Below are positions 40,201 to 52,200 of a DNA stretch of 64,000 bases, piece by piece. The position numbers were made by a program, and so were the translations under genes. The notes under the pieces are model-generated. The model was not told the origin of the DNA. It was given only the letters and a program-made list of their open reading frames with translations, and made no database searches. The stretch's first letter is position 1; each line of letters opens with the position of its first letter. Source of the DNA: Crossaster papposus (lineage: Eukaryota > Echinodermata > Asteroidea > Velatida > Solasteridae); contig JBAIAA010000702.1 of assembly GCA_037893245.1 (NCBI GenBank), positions 806,001 to 870,000 on the forward strand, read 5' to 3'.

Positions 40201-43200
40201 TCCTAAGGAAAATGCCCTTAACCAGTTCGCGCCGGATGACGAATATACGCTATGTACATACAAGAAAACAAATTGAAAACACGTCCCGAGCAAGGCCCAA
40301 TGTTTGTTTTACTATCCGCGGATGACGCGTTATTTCGTCAGGCACAGCAGTTTAATTCCGTGGAGGACATGTACGCTGCAAAGGTTTCCTTGGTTGTTGC
40401 AGTTGACGTTTTTTACCCCAAACGTTACCCGCTAGCGCTGTGGAGGACGGGTATAGTACACGACTGACATGTATGGCATACATGCGGTGGACGTAAATAT
40501 ACATCGAGGTTGCCAAGCATGCTTCATTGTCAAGGTGGATGTGTACACTATACGCTATATTGTGGTATCACGCTTCAGTGATTAGGCCTATTCAACACCC
40601 TACATGTAGTTCCATTGTCTCCATTGAATTCATACAGCCGAGGATTATCAGCTCCGTCCATCAATTTCTTGACATTCAAATTTTCCAACTATTGTTCCTT
40701 AGTCTCCTTTGAAATTCTTGAAAGGGTGCTTTTCAACTGGGCTTGCAAATATTTGTATATATTACCGCGTACAAATGTCCCCGGCCCTGGGTGCGGTTCC
40801 ATGCAGATACAAGCGTTAGCTTTTATGACTGCAGAGGAGAGAAATGCCCTAGGCGACAGAATGTTGGCAAAAACATGTATAAAACAACGGTACTAATAAA
40901 CTTAGTGTTGGCATCTTGTAGTTGCATTATCGAAACAGGAATATTTTACTGAATAAAATAATTTGATGAAAAATAATCCCGCCAGTGGGCTCGGTAACTT
41001 GAAAATAAACCTGGCGCGAACTGGTTAAGAAACAACTTATCCGAAGTGTGAAAGATGTTGTTGGGAGGCGAGATCTGCAGAAGTTGGTCATGGATCATAG
41101 AGATATTTTGTTTATGACCTGCGAGAGTTGGCACTGTCTCTTTTTCCCGACGCTGATGAGGTCCGCGAGGAAGTTGATCTTTGTGCAGTTGAAAAGAGGC
41201 GGAGCCGAAACCAAGGTTTAGCAACAGGGTCTTTGCCTGCTAAAGATTCAGGTGTAGATAACCAATCGTTGCTGTCAGAGCTATTGGAGGGTCAGAAGCA
41301 ACTTCAAGCAGCAGTTTAGCTGTTGGTCCAGCAGCAGACCCAGATTGGGGCCTACATGTGTAACTGCAGAGCGTATCCAACTCCTAGCAATCTTTCACCA
41401 CTCAGGAGCGAAAGCAGTCTGGCAAGGTCATTCTGAGAAGTGTTATGCATGAAAACGTGCCCAGGGATTTAACACAAAAGATACAGCACCGAGGCAGACT
41501 CCTCGTTCGGGAAGATTTTATGGCGGAAAATGTTGTTGTGCCCACTAGTCATGAAGATCTTGAGTGGGTTGGCACCATTGGTGATGATGATTTGCAAGAA
41601 GAGAGATGCCGAGATGTGGATAGGATAACGAATAGACAGCAGTCATACTGCCAACATTTGTATTTTTGGGGTTCTAGTCAGCTGTATTCTGGACACCGAC
41701 AGAGACGTCCTTGATTTCTTCTAGGTTTTATCATGATCACCTACATGTAGCTTTAAAGGTACAAAAATGGAGGTGGGCACCTAGGAGCAAAACGTCTTAA
41801 AATCTCTGTAGAAGTTTTTGTTGGAAGCCCCCATTAAGGTGGGGCAAAGTTTTGTTGGCAGTTTCCTAGTGAAAATAGAGTTTCAGATTCTTGAGGTACA
41901 TTTAGGCGCGAAAAGTATCCTGTCCTTTTGGGCTGCAACATTTTGAGGATGTTGTCTACTGAGTTTTCGCAACGTCAGTTGGGTCGGACTGGGATTTCGC
42001 CCTTCGCTGGTTTAGTTCGGTGGACTCCAGTGGGGACGTCTCCACAGAGAAAATTGGTACAGGTCCCCAGGTTGCAGAGGTGTGAGTCGGTTTCCTCTTC
42101 TTGTGCTAAGCTGATCCGTTGTGAGATTCGCAAGTCTTGCACTGTCCGCTTCAGTATGATGCCGTCGCAGTGGATGATCCAGGGAACCTTCTTGCTTTCC
42201 AGCCATTGGAATGCTTAGCCATTGCTTTTGTGAAGCTGGATCGTGGGCTAGGCAGCTGTGAAGATGTATTGGTCATGGCATTTTTACCCAGATTCACTCT
42301 GATCAGGGCTGAAATTTCGAGAGCCGTTTAGTTACATGTAGTTAGTGAATTCTGTGATATCTACGGTATAAAAAAAGACCAGGACTAGTCCTTACCATTC
42401 ACCGGGGAACAGACAAACCGAACGCTTCAACAGGACACTCCATGGGCTAATCAAATAAGTAAACAAAAAAGATAGACACCGATGGCCACAGCTCTTTCCA
42501 CATCTTACATCCATCTATAACTCAACTCCACAGAGTGAAACGGGTTATGCACCCTTACACCTTCATGTTCAGAAGAGAACCCAGGATGCCAATCGATCAC
42601 CTTCTTAGTCACCTACATGTACCCTGTGCTTGCCACGACGATGTTGTTGAGCGTCAAGCTAAACTTCTCAAGAGGGCTCATGCAATTGCCAAAGGTAGGA
42701 TGATTAAAGCAGCAGAGTCTAACAAGAAAAGGTACGATAGGCACGCTCAGGCTTGTCCACTGCCTGTAGAGAGTCAGTGTCTTGATAGAGCAGAGTGGGT
42801 TCAACGAGCGCCACAAATTGGCTGACCACTTCAGCAGTTGGCAGCATATTGCAGTGAAAGGTTACCAGGAACAGGATCTGTAAGCTGTCAGGCCAGCAGT
42901 TGGAGGTCCTGAAAAGTGGCTCAATGGGGTTTTTACCACGCCTCCCAGCTTCCCAAAGCCAAAGGTCGAGGCCCAGGAGCCATCCTTGGCATCCAAACCC
43001 CACTTGATTGGTAATAGGATGTAGCCCTTCGCCTCTTGAAGAACAACCCCGCCGTTCCGAGCGTTTCTAAAAGAAACATGAAGTTAGGCCGTCGCCGCCA
43101 TACGCGAAATCTATATTTTCCTCGGCTTGGTGATGATTGTGAAAAGTGTTAATGCTTGCTCATAGTCAATTCTCAAACATTGACAGCGCGGGCACTGCAC

Positions 43201-46200
43201 ACAATACACCACCCATACATGTACATGAACATACAGGCTGTCATTGCGCAACGCCAACGGCAAATTTTCACTTTAACCCCTTGTTAGATCAGATAATTGA
43301 TGTGCCTTGTCTAGGGTGACACCCAACGGGTTCGCCCGGCTGGGAGTGGCAGCGCCACGGCACCCTTACTTTGCCAGTGCACCGATTTTGCGTTAATTTT
43401 ATTCTTCTTTCTTTCTTCTTCAGTCCGACTGGAATAACTCGCGATCGCTCCACGGAATCGAAAAGAACCCAATAACGAAAATGATCAGGAGATCAAGGGC
43501 ATGAGTTCTATTGGGACAGAATTTTGATTTTCGACTTCTCAGAGGGGGTTGTCATACGAATCTGACCATCTGACAATGACAACAATGTGATTGAATTTCC
43601 TCAGTTCGACGACAGAGAGGGTTGTCATACGAATCTGACCATCTGACATGTGAATGAATTTCCTCAGTTCGACGACAGAGGGGGTTGTCATACGAATCTG
43701 ACCATCTGACATGTGAGGGTGACGCGGGAGCGTCACACCCAACGGGTTCGCCCGGCTGGGAGTGGCAGCGCCGCGGCACCCTTACTTTGCCAGTGAACCG
43801 ATTTTGCGTTAATTTTATTCTTCTTCAGTCCGACTGGAATAACTCGCGATCGCTCCACGGAATCGAAAAGAACCCAATAACGAAAATGATCAGGAGATCA
43901 AGGGCATGAGTTCTATTGGGACAGAATTTAGATTTTCGACTTCTCAGAGGGGGTTGTCATACGAATCTGACCATCTGACAATGACAACAATGTGATTGAA
44001 TTTCCTCAGTTCGACGACAGAGAGGGTTGTCATACGAATCTGACCATCTGACATGTGAATGAATTTCCTCAGTTCGACGACAGAGGGGGTTGTCATACGA
44101 ATCTGACCATCTGACATGTGAGGGTGACGCGGGAGCGTCACACCCAACGGGTTCGCCCGGCTGGGAGTGGCAGCGCCGCGGCACCCTTACTTTGCCAGTG
44201 AACCGATTTTGCGTTAATTTTATTCTTCTTTCTTTCTTCTTCAGTCCGACTGGAATAACTCGCGATCGCTCCACGGAATCGAAAAGAACCCAATAACGAA
44301 AATGATCAGGAGATCAAGGGCATGAGTTCTATTGGGACAGAATTTTGATTTTCGACTTCTCAGAGGGGGTTGTCATACGAATCTGACCATCTGACATGTG
44401 AATTTCCTCAGTTCGACGAAAACGGCACTAAAAGCATTCTTGCAACTCGGTGCAAGAATGTGTGATATTTCTTGTGAGTTTCGGGCGTTTTAGCATTTGC
44501 TAGTGTCAGTGCGCATGTACTGCGCAATTGTGCGGCGTTGTTTGCAAGTGTGCGCTGCGCAAATGCCGCCAAAACGCTTGCGCACACAACCACAAATTTC
44601 AGCTCTGGTAATAATTTTCGCTGTCTGAATCGCTTCAAATTATCGGCAATTTCGGTCAATTCTGTGTTTCTGTCAACTTTCTTGCTTCTGCCGCAATTTT
44701 GTTTCATTTCCTGCTGAAAATTGTCAAACTATTTCGCTTTTTTGCAGCAGTCACAGTGTGCCCTTTGTAGTGAAGCACAACGGCAACTTGACGCTGGACA
44801 ATATCATCACAATCGCAGACGTTCGCCGATGACAACGACGACGCCGACTCGCAGGAGGGGGGGGGGAGGTTAAAAAAAGTAACAAAACACCCGAAATAAC
44901 GAAGCTAAAACGTATTTTGGCTTCAAAAGTGACCAATTTAGACAATTAAGACAGAAACAACGAAGTAGCAGCTGCTATTGACTAGTGCTATCTCCTCACA
45001 GGGTAGGAGCTAATGGGTATACGGAGAACAATGTAATGGTGTACAGTACTATATATACATACTAGTAGCCCGTAGGTCTGTGGCAAGACGCAACACCTTA
45101 CATGTAGGTCTGACGGAAAAGTAGGCTGATTGGTTTATTTAGAGTCGGGTAGGTTAGTAGATGGGCTCGACTAACTGTAACGGGTGGTTCTGTTCTGTGT
45201 GGGAACAACGTGTACCGAGGTGTCAACTTGCATCTATACTCAACAACCGTTTGCTGTTTGTTCTTACATTGTGTTTTTTTGCAGATTTCCTTCGTTCGGA
45301 ATCTACGCATCGATTTCCGGACACAACAAGCGATAGACGATTGCTTGTAAGAGGTAAGAGAAAAAAACGTAGAAAAAAACCTTCAAAACAAAAACAAAAC
45401 ACAAAACTAAAAAAAATAATGGCGCGCAGTGCGGCCGACAAGCGACGGCCGCCCAAGGCGTCGCCGCGTCGCCGACTGCGTCGCAAACCCTACGGGGCGC
45501 GGGAGAGTGAGCTGCCACTCGTCGACAGCAGCCAGTCGCAGTACACTAGCGACGCGCACGAGATACAAGCGCACATGACAACACCGGGCCGCAGGCGGCG
45601 CATCGCGCGCGGGCGCACTCGTGCTCGCGCGATAGGGCGCATAAGATCAATCGGCGTCGGCGCAGTCACTCCGCGCAGCCACGCGACGACACGCGTCCGG
45701 CCCAGCACGTGCAGCTGCTCTACACGCAGTTCATGCACATATGGCTGGACGCGCGTCGCGACCGCATGGCGCGCATTCCGCGTCGAAAGCGACGCCCCAA
45801 GTTCCATGCGCCGGCGCCGCTCACCATCACCAAGCGAGAGAGTGAGCTGACACTCTGCAACAACAGCCCGCCGCAGTACAAGGGCACCTCACTGCCGCAC
45901 AAACAGAAGTGTGCCGGCAAGTGCAGCCAGCTGCCCTCCGAGTAGACTTGATCCAATTCGGGATTATGTGGTAACATTGCTCATGGTCATTCACACTGTG
46001 CGCCTCGCGTCACGTCCACGCTTATCAGTAGCGCGCCCTCATGCGCCACCCATGCTCATGTGTGGTTCAGAAATCCCGACTTGACGGATCTGCCACACGT
46101 TTGTACACAACCTATGGGCTCATCTACCGAAAACGGTAGCGGCCAATCAAATTGCAGAATTGTATAAATTAGCATATATCTGTAATAATATGAACTTTGA

Positions 46201-49200
46201 CCCAGTTGTGTGACAGACTTACGTGGACATTGTGATGTACAATGTACATACACATGTGCATAGTGTACATTATGTGTAAATGTACAAACGGTTTAATAGT
46301 CTTGCTATCGTGTACATTGTCCGGCCGTTAAGTTTGCACTATACCATACTCTAACTAAATAAACGAAGTATGGACGCAGTTATTTAATTTGAAAAAGGCA
46401 TCTAGTGACAGTACTGCCTACCATTCCTCCATAGTCCGTTAGCGGTCTAGCGAGTCCGTACCGATTGGCGGACTTATTTGGCATACATCGCGCATAACCA
46501 TGTGATGCGTATGCAAATAATTTATGAATAACTACATATCACCGCGGGGGGTTTGATTGGCCGATCCGTCAAGTCGGATTTACTGCACTGACATGATGAC
46601 ATCGCGTTGATGCCGATAGCGGAACGACAACCAGATGACGGCGCCTTTTTTCTAAGGCCAACAAAGCACATAACTATTCGGCCGGATTGACGAAAGCAAA
46701 TTGGTAGTCTTAACTCCATGGTAAGTCCGACTTGGGTCAAGTCTACCCTCCGAGTACATTTGCGCGCGCCTCTACGCGGCATACGAGAAAATGCGCCGAC
46801 TGCGCACGCACAAGCGGCGTATCGCCCGCCTCTTCAAAGAGGATGCGCAGTGGTGGGCGCACACGGGCGTCAAAGCGCTGCTGCCGCCGTTGGAGCGGAA
46901 GTAGTCTTGCCTGCGTATTTGCGTCGAGCACTCGCTTTGCACCGCCCTCATCCGCCTAGTCTCATTACATCCCTCACATGTGGACAGCTCCGAGGCCCCC
47001 TTCTCCCGTCTCTTAGTCATGGAGTGCGTGAGCTCTTCTCCGCTCCATCCCTAGCTAGTCACGTAGTCATGGAGTGCGTGAGCTCTACTCCGCTCCATCC
47101 CTAGCTAGTCACGTAGTCATGGAGTGCGTGAGCTCTTCTCCGCTCCATCCCTAGCTAGTCACGTAGTCATTCCAAAAAAATCAGATGTCACCTTGCTTCA
47201 ATACTCAACAACTTTTGCACGGAAACATGTCAGCGCCAACAGCAGCATACTTGATACACAGCGCGCACAGAGCGGGTAAGAAGTGAACTTCACCGTGGGC
47301 GCACAGCGCGCGTTGAGATTATCCGTTAATAAGCCCATTATAAGCTTATTTATAAACTCGTGCTCATCCGCCCTATCGCGCGAGCACGAGTTATTGTTTA
47401 CGCGCTGTCCATTTCGTGCCAGTTATTCAGCTACGTGACCACCGACCGCCTTCCCACTCTCTTGCGTTGCGGCCTTCTCTCTCTCGCAGAGAGTGCAGCG
47501 CTTTCCCCTCCAATGCGTGTGTCTCTCTCTCATTGGCTCATTGAGTCGGTGCTTTAGACTACCCGATTGTGAGTCCATGCTGCTATGGGAGGAGGGGGCG
47601 AGGTGTGAGGGCAACGGTTTCGACCCGCCCACACCGAACTAGTGGCCCACACCTGCTGACCTTTCGCTCGGTCTGCGCTTGTTGGGGGGGTAAGAGGTAA
47701 AACCCGTTGGCATTCTCTTGTCCACTTCCTTTTTGACGCGAGTGCAGTGCTGAGACAGCATTTTACTTTAGCTGGAATGCTCGCACAGCATTTTACTTTA
47801 ACTGGAAACCCGTTGGCCCTTTTATTATGCTCTCAGATCATTTTACCTTTGACTTGTATTATCTGTAAAGAAACCTTACCTGAAACAGACTGAGGTAACT
47901 AAGGGTGTGCGTTTACGGGTAGTACGGGACCCGGGTACCCTATTCCCGTCACGGTCGGGTACCCGGGTACCCGTGACTATTATTAGAATCCAAAAACCCG
48001 GAAGTATACACCGCGTCGGCACGTGCATGTACATCCCCGCTCACTCCACTAGCAAGCTGCAGCGCGACTGCCGCGCTGGCATGGCGTGCTTACTTCCCCT
48101 GCATTCCGCAACTAAACAAATGCAACTTTGCAACTCAGGGTTCGACGCAAACAAATTATAGTCACTCAAAACAGCGGCGGTCTAGTCAAAACCCTTTTCT
48201 AAGTAGTCTGGCGGTCCAGTTAAAAAAAAAAAAAAAAGTAAGTTAAGTGCGCGGTTTTCAGAGCCAGATTGTCAACAGCGATCCCGTATTGCATGGAGTT
48301 TACTCTCAGCTTGTAATAAATGTTTGTAAATAAATTGACTTGCCGCTCCCCATAATTGCACGTCTACAGTGGCACGTCTTTTTCCAAAATAAATAATGTT
48401 CAATAAACTAAATCCTTTGAGTGAGCCGACACGAAGTGTAGCAAAAAAGCCGACCGCAGATCTGCCCGGCTGGCCGCAGAGTTGATACAATAGAACCAAA
48501 TACCTCTCCTGCAGTATCAGGTTTCAAAACCACATTCCAGGTACGGGTCCGTGGGATCGTGAATTAATTCAGCACATTTTCCAAAAAGTAAACCTCGGAA
48601 AAACTTACTCAAAGGACAACTGTAACAAAACACTGATACAATGTCAGCCGCAAGTTATAGCAGCTGTCAGAATTGTCGGTAAATAGACTTCAAAGGCATT
48701 TTTTTATCACAATGACTACAAAGAAAGCACAATCATCCGTTAGGCTGCTATCTAGACATCGGGAAATTGTCGGTAAAGACGTTTTACTCAGATGTTTTCT
48801 AACAATTTATCGGCACGCAATGAACATAAAAGACGCTTGCCTTTCTGAAATAATGTGTCAACATTTACAAAGGCAGTTTCGGGTAATAAAATCGATAAAT
48901 TGGAGACGGGTACCCGTAATCAGCGGTCGGGTTACGGGTACCCGGGTACCCGGCACGGCCTTAGAGGTAACAGAGAGTACCGTATGTATGCCGTTTGTTC
49001 CATAATACCATATTAAAGGTGAACAAAGATTTAAGCCATCTTGGTTCCAGCATTTCATGAGATTTGAACATGTTTTCATTATATTTGTTGTGCCTTAATA
49101 TCGTACGTTTACACACTTAATATATGTATTTTAAACTTGTCTGACTGCAAAGTACGTGACAAACTAAAAATGGCTGCCCTTTTGGACACCATCTTGTTTT

Positions 49201-52200
49201 TGGATACTTACCCCCTGTATGAGTTTGGAATTCTCTAAATAGTGATTTTATTAGATTCCTTGTACCTTAAAACATATGCTTAGACACTTAATTTGTTTTC
49301 AACTTGTTTAGTTGCAATTTATGATAAGTTGCAAAATTTATCATAAAATAATAAATGGCGGCCATTTTGAAGGCCATCTTTGATTTTGGAAAGAGCTCCA
49401 GGGGGATTTTCAGGGACTTTTTGTACATGTACCGGTACGTTAATCTACATGTACTTATATTCCTAGACATATCCTGAAAATGTCAGCTTGTTGTGAGCTA
49501 CACAATGTATCTCCAGATTATAACTAAAACTCTTGAACTAGATGGGTACTGGACCCCTAAACTAACACTGGGTTATAGGCATACATGTACTTCCAGAATC
49601 AGAGTCCAACAGTTTGTGTGTACAGTTTGCCATATGGTGTTGAGATTTGCCAGGATGGGTGCAGGTATGGTTCCTTTTAAATTCCAGTCTATTTCCAGTA
49701 CATGTACCGGTACATGTAGATGTACTTCTACCGGTACATTTGTAAATAATTAGGTAATCAATTTTTTTTTAAATATGAAGGTACTCCATACCTAAAACGG
49801 TTTCTAAGTCAGAATATGCCCTACTACCTGGTACATGTACGGTACATGTATGTTTGTAAAGTTAGTTAACCCTAACCCTCCAGGGTATTTTGGCTAGAAT
49901 CCTGCCGAATGCATCAGATTGCATCGTTTGTCATTTGAAGTGACTTGGCTGCAGAGTGCAGCGATATCAAGGCCAAACTGCTTCAGAGTCTGTGGTCACA
50001 GAATGCAGCAGGATCCATCTCTGTTATTGTTAAATGAGGATTACTTGTAGGTCTCATAGTTTTAGACTGTAGTTGTTAATACACTGTTGTTGACAGCTAA
50101 ATCCGTCAAAGAGCACTGGACTTTTTTTACCTGATGCACTGCACATATAGTGTACAGTCATCAGTGCCCATGTGCCACTTTAATCTGTCATTAACGTACG
50201 TATATTACATCATGTACGAGAAAATGAACCCTAAAATAATTTTCTAAGGGCTTGTCACTCAAACCAATATTGGTCAATAAAACCTTACATTACCTTTAAA
50301 TTGGTACCCAAAACAAACAATTTACATAAATTTGAAATGAAAAGAAATTACCCATGCATGGCACCTCAGCGTTTACCTTTCTCAAAGACAAAAGTTCCTG
50401 CCAGTGCATGATTCAAAAATTTGGCTCAGTAGGCTGCAATACATGTATGTACCGGTACATGTGCGAAATCGAGACTCCCCATGAAAATAAAATAAAACAA
50501 TCTCTAAACTGGCCAAATGAGTCTGGTATCGTAAATGCACATATTCATGTATCAATTCCAATCTCTAACTAGGGTTTTGACAAGAAGCACGTTGTGAATG
50601 TACAGGTACCGGTACGTGCATTTACCCACGTATAGAGTTGTTACTGTATGTGCGTTTGTTTTTGATTGAAATAGGGGACGTATGACAAAGGGAACAATGG
50701 GGTCCCCGATTCAGACTCGTGTGCAAATCCTATGGCGATCATCCGAAAACGTTAGAGTACAAACAAAAGAGGGAAGACGGTCGGACAATGCCCCGTCCCC
50801 TATTGACGGCATTTACCCACTTGCGTGTACATGTAACCCATACACAGAATTGAAGGTCTTCAAGACACCGCACTTGTATCACAGTTCAACAAGAGTTTGT
50901 TCGCACCTCAGATATTAAAAAACATTTCTATCAAACACAGGTTAACTAATTCACCATGATCATTCATGCACACATGTATGGTACAGAACCTACATGTACC
51001 GATATGTACACACATACCGGTACATTTAGAAATCTGTGAACAAAAAGATAACACAACTAGGACTTGATTCACAGCACTGTAACAACAACAAAACAATGAT
51101 GTACACATATACATGACGTTCGGATATTCCACTGGGATAGCGATTTACCTTTGCAACCAAATGGTTTCTCCTTGTCTTCAGCTTGCAAGGTGGGCATGTC
51201 CGTGTCTAATGGAGTTGCTTTCTTTCGACCACCTCCTCGACCCTGAAATAAACATGCAAGGGCCAAGCCAAATAAACATTCCATTAAACCTAACCCTGCC
51301 AGATGCAGCACATGCCCAGGGCATCAAGATACGGAAAAGGACTGGTGCACTTTAATGCATTCAGCCGTCAACACCAGTGCATAAACGACCACAGTCTAAG
51401 ACTATTGAAAGCTAGTCCCCAGAGATGCTATTTGGACCTTCCAAACCTTAAATATTCTAATTAGCCAACTTACTTCTTTAACCCTAACCTATTTTAGCTA
51501 GAAACCCCACCAGACATAATAACATGTACTGTACCATTTGTCAAAATGACTAGCCTGCCCTCGCAGCACGACCAATCAGGTAACAAATCTCAAGGCCAAT
51601 TCACTTAACCTCACACTTACTGACTTGGGAATAAGCTTGGCACACAATACAGCCAGACTAGACCCAGCTAAGTGATATGGCCAAACTCTTTCAAATACAT
51701 ATTACATGTATAACAGTTGTAAAATGAGCATACCAGTATCACTGTAAAGTATTTGTGAGGTTCCCTGTGATGTTCCCTGTGATGTTCCCTGTGAGGTTCC
51801 CTGTGAGGTTCCCTGTGAGGTTCCCTGTGAGGTTCCCTGTGAGGTTCCCTGTGAGGTTCCCTGTGAGGTTCCCTGTGAGGTTCCCTGTGAGGTTCCCTGT
51901 GAGGTTCCCTGTGAGGTTCCCTGTGAGGTTCCCTGTGAGGTTCCCTGTGAGGTTCCCTGTGAGGTTCCCTGTGAGGTTCCCTGTGAGATTCCCTGTGAGA
52001 TTCCCTATAGGGGCCCTAAGAGGTTCCCTATAGGGGCCCTAGGAGGTTCCCTATAGGGGCCCTAGGAGGTTCCCTATAGGGGCCCTAGGAGGTTCCCAGG
52101 GGGTTCTCAGGAGGTTCCCAGGTGGTAGGAGTTCCCCAAGGGATTCATATTCGATTTTTACAAAGTTCATTTGAGGTTCTTTTGAGGTTCATAAAATTCA

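Noticed and set aside
43321-43345. GGTTCGCCC as a tRNA/SINE B box
   Set aside because: No A box at the right distance and no cloverleaf; the word is part of the 410-bp tandem unit.
49870-49890. TAACCCTAACCCT as telomere repeat
   Set aside because: Only two units; similar single units occur elsewhere in the window by chance.
51755-52033. RFPV repeat open frame
   Set aside because: Translation of the 12-bp minisatellite in DPF intron 3.
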